Source: Polaribacter vadi
GTDB taxonomy: Bacteria; Bacteroidota; Bacteroidia; Flavobacteriales; Flavobacteriaceae
Assembly (NCBI RefSeq): GCF_018861005.1
Contig: NZ_JAHKQL010000002.1
Span: 124,001-188,000 of the forward strand
DNA length: 64,000 nucleotides
Direction of reading: 5' to 3'
Shown: piece after piece, positions 38,354 through 47,996 of the stretch
Position numbering within the stretch: the stretch's first letter is position 1
Layout: every line of letters starts with the position of its first letter
The notes under the pieces: generated by a model
Told to the model about the DNA's origin: nothing
Database searches by the model: none
Seen by the model: the letters and a program-made list of their open reading frames with translations, nothing else
Made by a program: the position numbers and the translations under genes

Positions 38354-38592
38354 GTACAGACGTAAATTTATTAGGTAAAGGTTTAAAATATTTAGGTATT
38401 TTAATATTTCTATTTATTGCTGCTCCTATTTCTTTAACAATGGGATTTAAAGCGTTAAAAAAGTTTGAAAACACACCAAATGCATATCTGTCTTACCTAA
38501 TTTTATTGCTAGCAATTGTTTTAACCTTTTTTGCAATTTACTTTGCTTTTAAGACGTTTAAAACAATTCAAAGGGCATTATTTAACAAATAA
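38350..38592 (+). CDS. Small two-helix membrane protein (DUF6095-like)
   Basis: 80 residues with two transmembrane helices (about 13-33 and 44-66) and a short basic tail. The start overlaps the murQ stop by 4 bp (ATGA), so it is translated with murQ. It resembles what is annotated as DUF6095 next to murQ in flavobacteria. Function unknown; a role in cell-wall recycling is only a context guess. Confidence 0.7.
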   Translation: MSTDVNLLGKGLKYLGILIFLFIAAPISLTMGFKALKKFENTPNAYLSYLILLLAIVLTFFAIYFAFKTFKTIQRALFNK

Positions 38593-38595
38593 AAC

Positions 38596-39591
38596 ATGTC
38601 AAAATCTAATGGCATAATTATAATTCTTTCTTATCCAGATACTGTTGTAAGGCCTGCTTATTGGGAACCTTCTAGTAAAATTTGGCCTAAACTTGGTATT
38701 GGAAGCAAACACGCTGTACAAGCTGGTCATGCAGCTTTAGTATTGATAGAAAAAGGAAAAACTAAAATAAATTATTATGATTTTGGTAGATATATTACGA
38801 GTTATGGAAATGGTAGAGTTAGATGTAAAGAAACTGATCCTGAATTAGAAATACCAATAAAAGCTGAGTTTAAAAATGAAGAATTAATCAACTTAAAAGA
38901 AATTTTACTTTGGTTAGAAAAGCACCCAGAAAAAACACATGGAGATGGACGATTAATTGCTTCTTTAAACACAGATATTGATTATAATTTAGCTTCTCAA
39001 TTTATAAACTCATACATTGAAAGAAAAGAAATTCCTTATGGAGTTTTTGTAAAAAATGGCAGTAATTGCTCTCGTTTTGTAACTGATACTTTAATTGCAT
39101 CTTTAACTAATAAAAAAATTAAATTACAGTTAAAAACTTCTAATTTGGTAACGCCAAGCCCAATTGGAAATGTTATAAAAGCTACATCAAACCAAACAAT
39201 TTACGATATTTATCAACAAGAAATTAAACTGTACAAAAACAGGTCTATTTTAAAAGAATACAAAGATTCTTTTTTAAATAAATTTGATATTGAACCGAAT
39301 TTAATAGGAACAGAAAAACCAAACAATGCCATTTTTGAATTAAATACTGGTACTTGGCTGGGAGGAATTGGAAGTGGTGCTTGGTTTAATATCGAAAAAC
39401 AAATTGATGAAAATAACTATGTAATTGCCAGATATAATTCTACTGGAATAAAAGATTTTGAGGGCGAATTTATCATCAATAACAATTCTTTTTCTACTGA
39501 TAAAAAATATCAATTTACTTATCCTACAAATTGTAAAGAGATGTTTGTGCTACAAAATAATGTAGAATTTATATTTACAATTAAGAAGTAA
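38596..39591 (+). CDS. DUF6695-like protein, possible permuted papain-fold hydrolase
   Basis: 331 residues, no signal peptide. The N-terminal part has SKHAVQAGHAALVLIEKG and later NGSNCSRFVTDTLI (about 153-166). A histidine in a GHAALVL strand followed by a downstream NCSRFV cysteine is the order seen in circularly permuted NlpC/P60-like (papain-fold) enzymes, so an amidase/peptidase or transferase activity is possible. The C-terminal 90 residues are beta-rich. It lies 3 bp after the small membrane protein, in the murQ transcript. The DUF number is from memory; the catalytic reading is inference. Confidence 0.6.
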   Translation: MSKSNGIIIILSYPDTVVRPAYWEPSSKIWPKLGIGSKHAVQAGHAALVLIEKGKTKINYYDFGRYITSYGNGRVRCKETDPELEIPIKAEFKNEELINLKEILLWLEKHPEKTHGDGRLIASLNTDIDYNLASQFINSYIERKEIPYGVFVKNGSNCSRFVTDTLIASLTNKKIKLQLKTSNLVTPSPIGNVIKATSNQTIYDIYQQEIKLYKNRSILKEYKDSFLNKFDIEPNLIGTEKPNNAIFELNTGTWLGGIGSGAWFNIEKQIDENNYVIARYNSTGIKDFEGEFIINNNSFSTDKKYQFTYPTNCKEMFVLQNNVEFIFTIKK

Positions 39592-39747
39592 TTCTTTTTC
39601 AACTGCAGCTAGTAATACATTCTTTAAATTTTATATTTCTGATTTATAAAAAATAGCAGCAGTATTTTAAAACTTCAATTATATTCCATGAATTTAGACT
39701 CTATTAAACTGTCCAATAAGATTGAAAATCATTATTTAAAGAGCAAA

Positions 39748-39779
39748 ATATGAGTTAAAAAAAAAGTTTTAACTCATAT
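39748..39779. repeat. Inverted repeat upstream of the dikinase-like gene
   Basis: ATATGAGTTAAAA (39748-39760) and TTTTAACTCATAT (39767-39779) form a perfect 13-bp stem with a 6-nt A-rich loop, about 55 bp before the -7 box of the next gene. No T-run follows on the plus strand, so it is either a terminator of the murQ transcript with poor tail or an operator. Confidence 0.4.
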
Positions 39780-39834
39780 AAAAATTATCTGAACTCTATA
39801 GATTTCATTTGTTAGATTATTAAAAAATTAGAAC

Positions 39835-39842
39835 TAACTTTG
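39835..39842 (+). promoter_or_regulatory. -7 box of the dikinase-like operon; decides the start
   Basis: TAACTTTG fits TAnnTTTG. It overlaps the TTG at 39840 that would open the longest frame, so translation should begin at the ATG at 39861, which also directly starts the signal peptide. A TTTG at 39808-39811 lies 23 nt upstream, slightly far for a -33 box. Confidence 0.5.
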
Positions 39843-39860
39843 AGTAAATCAACTAAAAAA

Positions 39861-42767
39861 ATGATAAAAAACATACTAAAAACACTTATAACTCTCATTA
39901 TATTCGGTTCGAATTCGTTTGCACAAGAGAAGTCAACTTTACAAATTAAAGAACTTGTAGAAACTTATAAAAATGATATAAGAGGACCTTATTACAGAAT
40001 AAAATGGTTTTGTAAAGATGGCAGTATTAGAGACGCAAAAGATCCTTGTCCTGATGATATTGAAGGTATTCAGCATGCAAATTTTAAACAATCTGCTTTA
40101 GATTTAAGAAAAACAAATCACTTATATTTTGGAGAAATTTTAGCAGCTACAAAAACCAACGAGTTTTTAGATGCCAACCATAATTATAGCAGATTAAAAC
40201 AATATCAAATTGGTAAATATTTAGCAAGTATAAATAATGGTTGGATTTTAAGAAAAGGGCAATATTACAGAGGAGCAATACAATCTGAAGACGAAGAAGC
40301 TTGGGGAAAAGATTTTTTTGAAACCATTTTAAAGGATGATAATTTTTTAAAAACCAATTACTATTTAATTCGTCAAGCCTTAAAAGATATTCCTCATAAT
40401 GGAGATACCAATATTGGGCAATTAATGAGAAGTGAATCCAAAATTCTAGCCGAAGAAATTCCGAGTTTTATGGACATCAGAATTAAAATCCATGGAAATC
40501 CGCAGAAAACAGACATTAATTTAGTTGAGCATTTTATTCAAAAAAACGACAGTAAATTATCACTTAAAGAAAAAAAAGATTTAAAAAATTTAATAGTTAC
40601 TATGGAGCAATTTTACGCTCCTTTAGATTTTAAAAAGATTGATAAAGAAGTGGCTAGTTTAAATGGAAATGCAATGGTTGTAGAAGAAATTAAAAACTTC
40701 TCTACTTATTTTAATGAGAACAAATCAGCCAAAAAAATTGTTGAAAATTCTGCCAGTATTTTAGCCAATATCAGAGGTACTATTTTGGAGTTTAAATCTG
40801 CCAAAGACCGTTTAAAGTTACTAGACATTAGCAATCAATTAGAAAATGTTTTGTTGATAAAAACTCAGAATTGGAAAACCGTAAATTTAGAAGAAACTAT
40901 TCATAAAATTGAGGTGCTAACTTGTGCTTCTTTAGGTGCTGGGTTGTTAGAGTTTTGGGAATATGATCAAGTAGAAAACAATTTAAAAAGTGGTACAAAT
41001 CAAGAAAACATCACTATAGAAGAATTGAACAATGTGCTAAATACATCTAGAAGTATTGTTGAATGGAGTGCCTCTTTAATAAAAGCAAATTACAGTGAAG
41101 ATGTCTTAAATTACACCAATTTTGAGCCTTTAGCCTATGGCTTTATAGATGATAGAGTTAGAAATAGTATTGCTTTGAGTTTGGGTGAAACTGTGAGCAA
41201 ATTAGGTACGTTTGTTGCCCAAGTTTCTAACATTAATAACAAGGTAATGTCTATAGACAATCAAAGTGCAATTAGAGGTTTAAATCCTGGTTATGCCTTT
41301 GGAGAATTGGTTGTGGTAGATGGTAATCCTGATGTTATAGAAGTAAATACCAATAAGATTTATATTTTTCAAAATCCGCCATCAGATTTAAAACCAGTTG
41401 CAGGAATTATGACAGTTTCTGAAGGAAATCTAGTTTCTCACGTTCAATTATTAGCAAGAAATTTAGGAATACCCAATGCTGCATTATCTAACGAAAATTT
41501 ATCAGCATTAAAAAAATACAATGGTAAAAAAGTTTTTTATGCAGTTTCTCATAAAGGAAATGTAATTCTGAAAGAGGAAAATGAGATGAGTAATGAAGAA
41601 AAAAAACTTTTCGAAAAAGTGGAACGTAGCAAAAATATGATTGAAGTACCTGTTGCTGATATACGTTTAGATGTTTCTAAAGTGATAAATATGAGAGATG
41701 TTGACGCTACTGATTCTGGAAAACTATGTGGCCCAAAAGCTGCAAATTTAGGTGAGCTAAAACAACTTTTTCCAGATCAAGTTGTAGAAGGTTTAATTAT
41801 ACCTTTTGGCGTTTTTAAATCTCATATGAATTTGCAAATGCCCAATGAAAACAAAACTTATTGGGAATATTTAAATGCTACTTTTAAAGATGCAGATGCA
41901 AAAAAGAAAAATGGTTCTTCTGATGAAATGGTTGAACAATACCTATTAACTTCTTTAGAAAAACTGCATAAATCAATCTTAAATATTGACTTAGATAAAA
42001 ATTTTGTGAAAGATTTAAAATCTAATTTTCAGTCTGCTTTTAAAAATGATATGGGTAAAGTACCTGTATTTTTAAGAAGTGATACAAATATGGAAGATTT
42101 GAAAGAATTTACAGGAGCTGGTTTAAATTTAACTTTATTCAATATTAAAGAAGAAGCTAAAATTTTACAAGGTATTAAACGTGTTTGGGCTTCTGCTTAT
42201 ACAGAAAGAAGTTTTAAATGGAGACAAAAATATTTACTGAATCCAGAAAATGTGTATCCATCAATTTTGATTATACCAAGTGTAGACGTAGATTATTCTG
42301 GGGTTATGATTACCAAAGGAATTAACGCTGGTACAGATAATGATTTAACTGTGGCTTTTTCTAGAGGTGCAGGTGGTGCTGTAGATGGCCAATCTGCAGA
42401 AACAAGATTAATCACCAAAAAAGAAAATTACCTTTTAGCACCTGCAAGACAAGCAGATTACATTCGTTTGCCAAATTATGGTGGCACAAAAAAATACTAT
42501 ACCTCTTTTGATAAAGAAATTTTAAATGCTAATAATATTGATGAAATTCGAAAAATAGCATCAAAAGTAAGAAAGAAAATAGGAGAAAAATCGGAAGATA
42601 AAAATCAGGCTTATGATGTAGAATTTGGTTTTAAAGATAACAAGTTATGGTTGTTTCAAATAAGACCTTTTGTAGAAAACAAACAAGCTAAAAGTTCTGA
42701 CTATTTAAATTCAATTACACCAAAAATATCAAATTCAAAAGAAATTAACATCAACGAAAAAATATAA
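39861..42767 (+). CDS. Secreted PEP-synthase/dikinase-like protein (phosphohistidine domain followed by ATP-grasp)
   Basis: 968 residues from ATG 39861 with a signal peptide (MIKNILKTLITLIIFGSNSFA). Residues about 20-470 are helical and unrecognised, with a Cys pair near 50 and 62. At 480-570 lies a swivelling phosphohistidine domain: EGNLVSHVQLLARNLGIP with the phospho-acceptor His527. The C-terminal third is a PPDK-N ATP-grasp domain: GPKAANLGEL (623-632), LRSDTNMEDL and EFGF..LWLFQIRPF (about 922-937). The order His domain then ATP domain, with no PEP-binding barrel, is that of plant glucan/water dikinases, not PEP synthase. Export of such an enzyme is unexpected, since the periplasm lacks ATP. 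It is 2 bp from a serine hydrolase gene. Confidence 0.8.
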   Translation: MIKNILKTLITLIIFGSNSFAQEKSTLQIKELVETYKNDIRGPYYRIKWFCKDGSIRDAKDPCPDDIEGIQHANFKQSALDLRKTNHLYFGEILAATKTNEFLDANHNYSRLKQYQIGKYLASINNGWILRKGQYYRGAIQSEDEEAWGKDFFETILKDDNFLKTNYYLIRQALKDIPHNGDTNIGQLMRSESKILAEEIPSFMDIRIKIHGNPQKTDINLVEHFIQKNDSKLSLKEKKDLKNLIVTMEQFYAPLDFKKIDKEVASLNGNAMVVEEIKNFSTYFNENKSAKKIVENSASILANIRGTILEFKSAKDRLKLLDISNQLENVLLIKTQNWKTVNLEETIHKIEVLTCASLGAGLLEFWEYDQVENNLKSGTNQENITIEELNNVLNTSRSIVEWSASLIKANYSEDVLNYTNFEPLAYGFIDDRVRNSIALSLGETVSKLGTFVAQVSNINNKVMSIDNQSAIRGLNPGYAFGELVVVDGNPDVIEVNTNKIYIFQNPPSDLKPVAGIMTVSEGNLVSHVQLLARNLGIPNAALSNENLSALKKYNGKKVFYAVSHKGNVILKEENEMSNEEKKLFEKVERSKNMIEVPVADIRLDVSKVINMRDVDATDSGKLCGPKAANLGELKQLFPDQVVEGLIIPFGVFKSHMNLQMPNENKTYWEYLNATFKDADAKKKNGSSDEMVEQYLLTSLEKLHKSILNIDLDKNFVKDLKSNFQSAFKNDMGKVPVFLRSDTNMEDLKEFTGAGLNLTLFNIKEEAKILQGIKRVWASAYTERSFKWRQKYLLNPENVYPSILIIPSVDVDYSGVMITKGINAGTDNDLTVAFSRGAGGAVDGQSAETRLITKKENYLLAPARQADYIRLPNYGGTKKYYTSFDKEILNANNIDEIRKIASKVRKKIGEKSEDKNQAYDVEFGFKDNKLWLFQIRPFVENKQAKSSDYLNSITPKISNSKEININEKI

Positions 42768-42769
42768 CT

Positions 42770-44086
42770 ATGAAAAAATATATCCTAATTCTTATTTGTA
42801 TTGCATTCTCATTTGGCTTCATTAGCTACTATCCTATTGATGGCTATGAGTATACAGGTATTAAAAGATTGTACCAAATAAGACAGTTTCAAAAAGACAG
42901 TGTAAAATACACAAGAATACCAAAAGGAGCTTATAAAAAATGGGCTGATATTAAATTAAACCTAACCAACAAACCTACAGATAGTGTAGAAAATTTATTT
43001 ACTGTTGATAGTGATTTTGACCGAAGAATAAAACGAATTACACCACAAGGTAATTATTCTTTAGCCATTATGGATATGAGTAATCCTGATAATTTAAGGT
43101 ATGCAGAACACAGAGAAAATGTGGGTTATCAACCAGGAAGTGTAGGTAAAATTGCAGTTTTATTAGCTGTTTTTGATCAACTTGCAAAGTTGTGTCCAGA
43201 TTCTTATGAAGAAAGAGTTGCTTACCTAAAAAACACTAAAGTTAAAAGTAGGTATTGGGGTTTAGGCGATCATCATACCATACCAATTTATGATATCGAA
43301 AATGATAAATTAACCAAAAGACAAGTTATTGCAAGCGATGAATTTTCTTTATTTGAATGGTTAGATCATATGGTTTCTGTAAGTAACAATGGTGCTGCCA
43401 GTATTATGTACAGAGAAGCAATGTTAATGGCTGCTTTTAAACAAGATTATTTCTTTTTGGATGAAGAAAAAGCCGAAAAATATTTTGAAGAAACCCCTAG
43501 AGATTCTTTAACTAACTTAGCAAATACAGTTGTAAATCGACCTTTAAGAGATTTAGGAATTGGAGAAGATGAATGGAGATTGGGTGGTTTATTTACAAGA
43601 CCTCCAGGAAAATATGTTGGTAGAAAAGGAGGAAGTATTGGTACACCAAAAGGACTAATGAAATTTTTAGTAAAACTAGAGCAAGGTAAAGTTATTGACA
43701 AAGCATCTAGTTTAGAAATGAAGCGTTTATTGTATTTAACAGATCGTAGAATTCGTTATGCAAAATCGCCAAGATTAGATGATGCTGCTGTTTATTTTAA
43801 ATCTGGTAGTTACTACAAATGCGATAGAGAAAAAGATCCAGATTGTGCCAGTTATGCAGGTAATGTTTTTAATTATATGAACTCTGTAATAATTGTAGAA
43901 CACGAAAATGGAGTAAAATATATTGTCTGTTTAATGACCAATGTTTTAAATAAAAACTCTGCAGGCGCACATATGTACTTGGCTAGTAAAATAGATGATG
44001 TTATAAATGAAACTGCCAATATTAACAAACCAGAAATTAAAGAAGAAAAGTACATAGAAGATAAAGAAGAATCTTCAGACCATTAA
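42770..44086 (+). CDS. Membrane-anchored serine hydrolase (class A beta-lactamase/PBP fold)
   Basis: 438 residues. One N-terminal anchor (about 4-20). Penicillin-recognising motifs: Ser124-x-x-Lys127 (SVGK), Ser205-x-Asn207 (SNN) and Lys344-Ser-Gly346 in place of KTG. A long insert (about 220-290) and a pair of cysteines near 351 and 359 distinguish it from true beta-lactamases. The C-terminus is acidic. Coupled to the dikinase-like gene upstream (2-bp gap) and ends 3 bp from the convergent transporter-like gene. More likely an envelope enzyme than a resistance factor. Confidence 0.85.
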   Translation: MKKYILILICIAFSFGFISYYPIDGYEYTGIKRLYQIRQFQKDSVKYTRIPKGAYKKWADIKLNLTNKPTDSVENLFTVDSDFDRRIKRITPQGNYSLAIMDMSNPDNLRYAEHRENVGYQPGSVGKIAVLLAVFDQLAKLCPDSYEERVAYLKNTKVKSRYWGLGDHHTIPIYDIENDKLTKRQVIASDEFSLFEWLDHMVSVSNNGAASIMYREAMLMAAFKQDYFFLDEEKAEKYFEETPRDSLTNLANTVVNRPLRDLGIGEDEWRLGGLFTRPPGKYVGRKGGSIGTPKGLMKFLVKLEQGKVIDKASSLEMKRLLYLTDRRIRYAKSPRLDDAAVYFKSGSYYKCDREKDPDCASYAGNVFNYMNSVIIVEHENGVKYIVCLMTNVLNKNSAGAHMYLASKIDDVINETANINKPEIKEEKYIEDKEESSDH

Positions 44087-44089
44087 AAA

Positions 44090-46912
44090 TTATAAATTTC
44101 TTAGCATTTTTAAAGTATCGTAAGCAAGTTGTTTTACAATTTTGTTGCGATACTTTTTTATTGGTAATAAAGCAGGTATTAAGGTCTTGTTTTTAGAAAT
44201 TCTAATATAATTCACTGCTGATTGTCTTACTCCACTTCCACTTACTTTCATTAGCTTTTTTAGCAATTCTAATTCTGTAAGAATTATAAATGGTATTGTA
44301 GCTGTATTATAATGATCATCATCTAAAACTTCGTGCTCTAAAATAGGCACTACTAATGCTTTTATAGAACTGTCTAAAAGATTTTCTAACAATTCTAAAG
44401 AGTTAATTTTTGCTTCTTTATGATTGCTTTTTATAGCATTAAATGTAATTTGAATATCTTCTTCTGAATATAACAAACTCAGTAAATTAAAAATAATTGA
44501 AAACGATTTTTTAAGTTCTTGCTCTAAAGCAACACTTAATATTTTTCTGCCTTCATAAATGGTTTGGTTTTCGTTATTAATTTCATCAACTAAATCTTTA
44601 TTAATTAGGTGTTGAATGGATATTATAGACTCTAAAATATGCTTGTAATAACCACTTTCTTTTGCAATTTGTTTTCTGATGATACGTTTTGATGGAACTA
44701 AATCTAAATCCTTTTTATGAATTTTTCGTAAAGCTTTAGTAGCTTCTAGCCTACTGGTTGAGTTTACGCTTTTTAAAATTTTCTCTAAAATATGAACAGA
44801 TTTTTCATTTTGAAAAGCTCCAACAATTTTTGGAACCTGTTTTCTTATGTTAGAATTTAAATCGTCTTCTTTTTCTAATGATAAGAGAACATTAATAATT
44901 TTAGGCCCATAACTCTTTAAAGCTCTAATTGCCCTTTTTCGATGTCTTCTTTTATCCAATAAATTCAGTAAATCTTTTATAAAAATCTCTTGAGAAGTTA
45001 TACCTGCCGCTATTGTTGCAAATTTTATAATATAAGGTTTCTGATTTTTTAAATGTTCTGCAATAAAGCCATAATGATTTTCCAAACCAGAATAGGCAAT
45101 ACTTAATAAAAGACCAGCTACGATTTCTTTTCTTACAGCATCTCTATTTACTATATACTTATCAATCTTAAGCTCTAACCTATTTTTTAGGTGATAATAT
45201 TTGCCTAAATTATAATTATTTTTACTCTGTTTTGCCAAGGCTAATAAAGCACCATTTGCTATATACTCTTCTTGGTGATCTAAATACCTATTAAAAAAAG
45301 TAGTATCTCTTTGGTTTGAATGTTCTAAAACATAATCTAAGGCAACGTATACTAAAGTCTCATCTTTATCATAAATAAAAGCAACAACATCATCTAAAAT
45401 ATTATTATCATCAAAAGCATCTAAAAAATCGATAGCTGCTACTTTTATTTTAGATGATGGGTGTCTTAAAAGTTGAATAACTGATTTTTGGAAAATCTTA
45501 AATTTATAGTCTTTTAAACGATCGAACATTGCTAAAATTTCTTCTTCATTACCGTTTTCAAAAACATTTTTTATGTCTAAAAGGTTATTTTCTTTTTTTG
45601 GTTTTTCTTTTTTCTCATCAATAAAAGATAAATTCTTCTGAATATTTTTTTTAAAAGAATCGAAATAAGCTTCTCGTAATTTGTAGATGAGTAGTATCCA
45701 AATAAAAACAAAGAGTAATACAATTACTGTAATGTATGACGAACTTAAATTTAATTCTTTAATGAAAAAGATTAATAAAAAACCAGACAATCCTGTTGCA
45801 ATACTATCAACAGCAACATCAATATAAGATTTTGCCTGATTTTTAATATGCAAAGGAATTGGCATTATAGACAACTCTACAGCTGCTTTATTTAAACTTT
45901 GTTTAAAACTACCATCTATACCTTTTATAATAATCAATACCCACAATTCTGGAAACGTTAAAAACAGTAAACTACCTAGACCAATAGTTAAAGGAAGTAC
46001 TAAAAGTGATGAGGAAACGCCTATTTTATTTAAAATTTTATTGGTTAATAATAATTGTATTGTAAGCGCAACCACATTAAAAGTAGAAAACCAAAAACCA
46101 AAAAAAGCGGCTAAATCATCTGAATTAGAAATGGCTTTGTTAGCAAAATCGCTAAACTGAAAATCTATCAATTTAGCTACTACAACACTTATACCTGTAA
46201 TAATTGCTAAATAACTTAGGTGCTTAGATTTTGATATTAATTTTAAAGAAGAACTTTCTAAACGATCTTGATTTTCAATTACTTGTTTTCTTTTAAAGGT
46301 ATTTAAGTATTTAATTCTTAAATAATACACCTTATTAAGAATAGGAATACAAAGCAATAATAAAATTGATGCTAAAAAAATAGTGTATTCTTTACCAAAA
46401 CTAGCAGCAATAATACTGGTTAAATAACCTCCAAAAATACCACCTGCAATGGCTCCTGCTCCTATAAAACCAAAGATTCTTTTTGCTTCTCTGGCATTAA
46501 AAACCATATTGGCAAAAATCCAAAATTGTGATGTAGCAACTACTGCAAAAAGCGATACAAATACGTAATAAAAATAGAGAATAAACTGATTGATAATCTC
46601 TAAATTAAAAAGCACGCCTAAAACAATAAAGACAGCACTAAATACAATTAGCGACAACACTGTAATTTTAACCAACGAGTGTTTTCTTATAGCTTTGCTA
46701 TAAAAATAAGTAGTAAAAACTGCAGTAATAGCTACTAGTAAATAACCATAAGGTAAATTTTCTGCTCCTAACTTAGAAACAAACATTGCATTTACTGTGG
46801 GTTTTACAATAAGCAGTACAGTAATGATTAAAAAAATATACAACTGCATTAAAAAAGAGATGAAAATTTCTCCATCTCTTAATCCGAATGTTTTATATAT
46901 TATTTTTTTCAA
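44090..46912 (-). CDS. Tlc/MFS-like membrane protein fused to HEAT repeats
   Basis: 940 residues. The N-terminal 420 residues contain about twelve transmembrane helices with the look of the ATP/ADP translocase (Tlc/NTT) branch of the MFS: an opening VKPTVNAMFVSKLGAENLPYGYLL and a later FGFWFSTFNVVALTIQLLLT. Residues 455-940 are HEAT-like helical repeats (RHPSSKIKVAAIDFLDAF, STSRLEATKALRKI, GSGVRQSAVNYIRIS). Such fusions are widespread but uncharacterised. It is cotranscribed with the serine hydrolase at 46934-47908 and converges on the dikinase/serine hydrolase pair with a 3-bp gap. Nucleotide transport is an inference from the fold; the residues deciding substrate are not known to me. Confidence 0.75.
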   Translation of the reverse strand: MKKIIYKTFGLRDGEIFISFLMQLYIFLIITVLLIVKPTVNAMFVSKLGAENLPYGYLLVAITAVFTTYFYSKAIRKHSLVKITVLSLIVFSAVFIVLGVLFNLEIINQFILYFYYVFVSLFAVVATSQFWIFANMVFNAREAKRIFGFIGAGAIAGGIFGGYLTSIIAASFGKEYTIFLASILLLLCIPILNKVYYLRIKYLNTFKRKQVIENQDRLESSSLKLISKSKHLSYLAIITGISVVVAKLIDFQFSDFANKAISNSDDLAAFFGFWFSTFNVVALTIQLLLTNKILNKIGVSSSLLVLPLTIGLGSLLFLTFPELWVLIIIKGIDGSFKQSLNKAAVELSIMPIPLHIKNQAKSYIDVAVDSIATGLSGFLLIFFIKELNLSSSYITVIVLLFVFIWILLIYKLREAYFDSFKKNIQKNLSFIDEKKEKPKKENNLLDIKNVFENGNEEEILAMFDRLKDYKFKIFQKSVIQLLRHPSSKIKVAAIDFLDAFDDNNILDDVVAFIYDKDETLVYVALDYVLEHSNQRDTTFFNRYLDHQEEYIANGALLALAKQSKNNYNLGKYYHLKNRLELKIDKYIVNRDAVRKEIVAGLLLSIAYSGLENHYGFIAEHLKNQKPYIIKFATIAAGITSQEIFIKDLLNLLDKRRHRKRAIRALKSYGPKIINVLLSLEKEDDLNSNIRKQVPKIVGAFQNEKSVHILEKILKSVNSTSRLEATKALRKIHKKDLDLVPSKRIIRKQIAKESGYYKHILESIISIQHLINKDLVDEINNENQTIYEGRKILSVALEQELKKSFSIIFNLLSLLYSEEDIQITFNAIKSNHKEAKINSLELLENLLDSSIKALVVPILEHEVLDDDHYNTATIPFIILTELELLKKLMKVSGSGVRQSAVNYIRISKNKTLIPALLPIKKYRNKIVKQLAYDTLKMLRNL

Positions 46913-46933
46913 TTTTCTATAGTTCTTTTAAGA

Positions 46934-47908
46934 CTATAAAGAACGTGAATTTTTTAATACTTTTTCTAATGGTATAACCAAATCTCTTATTGTTTGTTCA
47001 CCATAAGTATCATGAATTAAAGCCACAATAATATATTTTCTGTTTGGCCCCCAAACTAAAGCAGAATCTGAATGATAATTTCGCCAAGAACCCGATTTTC
47101 TATAAACATCTGCCTTTGGTGCAATTCTATCTAAAGTATTTACAAATTTATGGTGCAACTCTGGTGTTTTCATAATTTCTAACATTTCTTTAGAACGTTC
47201 TGTACTAATTAAATTACCCAAAGCTAACTGATAATAAAAGCTACATACTTGTCTTGTTGTTGCTGCATGACTTAACCCTTTTATAGGATCTGGATACCTT
47301 TTACCTGCAGAGGCATAACGTTTACCAACCCATAAACCTCCACCAACTTCTTCATCATATAATTTATGTTTTGGTGCTCTTAAAACTTCTTCAATTTTTT
47401 TATAACCAACTCTATCTATATTTCTTGTTGAAGCTCTGTTGTTTGATTTACTAATCATTAAACGTAAATCATTTTTCAGCTCTGTTGTATATTCTAATTC
47501 TCCTTTATCAATGGCATCCATTACCGCTAGAAGAATGGCAATTTTAGGCAAACTGGCTGCATACATCATAAAATTATCATTAATCCCAGCATATTTAAAT
47601 GAGGTACTATCATTTAAATCTACAATAGCCACAGACATTTGATTAGATCTAATTAAACGACTCCAAGTTTTATTTTTGTAAATTTCTTTTTCTAATGCAA
47701 CTTGTAGTTTTGCATCTTCTATTTCTTTTATAGGCTTAATTGCTCTATTTAATTCTATAGGTAAATCAACTTTTTTTTTGTTATAAGAATTATTTGTATA
47801 AATATAGGTCTTATCTAAAATATCAGTACTATTTTGAGCCAAGAATGGCAAACTAAACAGCATAATAGATATAGTTAATAAGGTATCTTTATATTTTGAG
47901 TAAATCAT
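46934..47908 (-). CDS. Secreted serine hydrolase (class A beta-lactamase/PBP fold)
   Basis: 324 residues, signal peptide ending LPFLAQ. Motifs: Ser119-x-x-Lys122 (SLPK), Ser155-x-Asn157 (SNN), Lys271-Ser-Gly273. It differs from class A enzymes by lacking an obvious omega-loop ExxLN. It lies 21 bp upstream of the Tlc/HEAT gene on the same strand. Together with the gene at 42770 it makes two PBP-fold hydrolases flanking the Tlc-like gene. Beta-lactam hydrolysis cannot be excluded. Confidence 0.85.
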   Translation of the reverse strand: MIYSKYKDTLLTISIMLFSLPFLAQNSTDILDKTYIYTNNSYNKKKVDLPIELNRAIKPIKEIEDAKLQVALEKEIYKNKTWSRLIRSNQMSVAIVDLNDSTSFKYAGINDNFMMYAASLPKIAILLAVMDAIDKGELEYTTELKNDLRLMISKSNNRASTRNIDRVGYKKIEEVLRAPKHKLYDEEVGGGLWVGKRYASAGKRYPDPIKGLSHAATTRQVCSFYYQLALGNLISTERSKEMLEIMKTPELHHKFVNTLDRIAPKADVYRKSGSWRNYHSDSALVWGPNRKYIIVALIHDTYGEQTIRDLVIPLEKVLKNSRSL

Positions 47909-47996
47909 ATTTTAAATTTAAAATTTATTTATCTATATAAAGTACAAAACAAATGCCAACAAATAAATTAAAAGTGTTAATGTTTTCTAAAACATC

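Noticed and set aside
42770..47908. The two serine hydrolases as antibiotic-resistance beta-lactamases
   Set aside because: They have KSG motifs, unusual inserts and a fixed context with a dikinase-like and transporter-like gene, which fits envelope enzymes better; not excluded.
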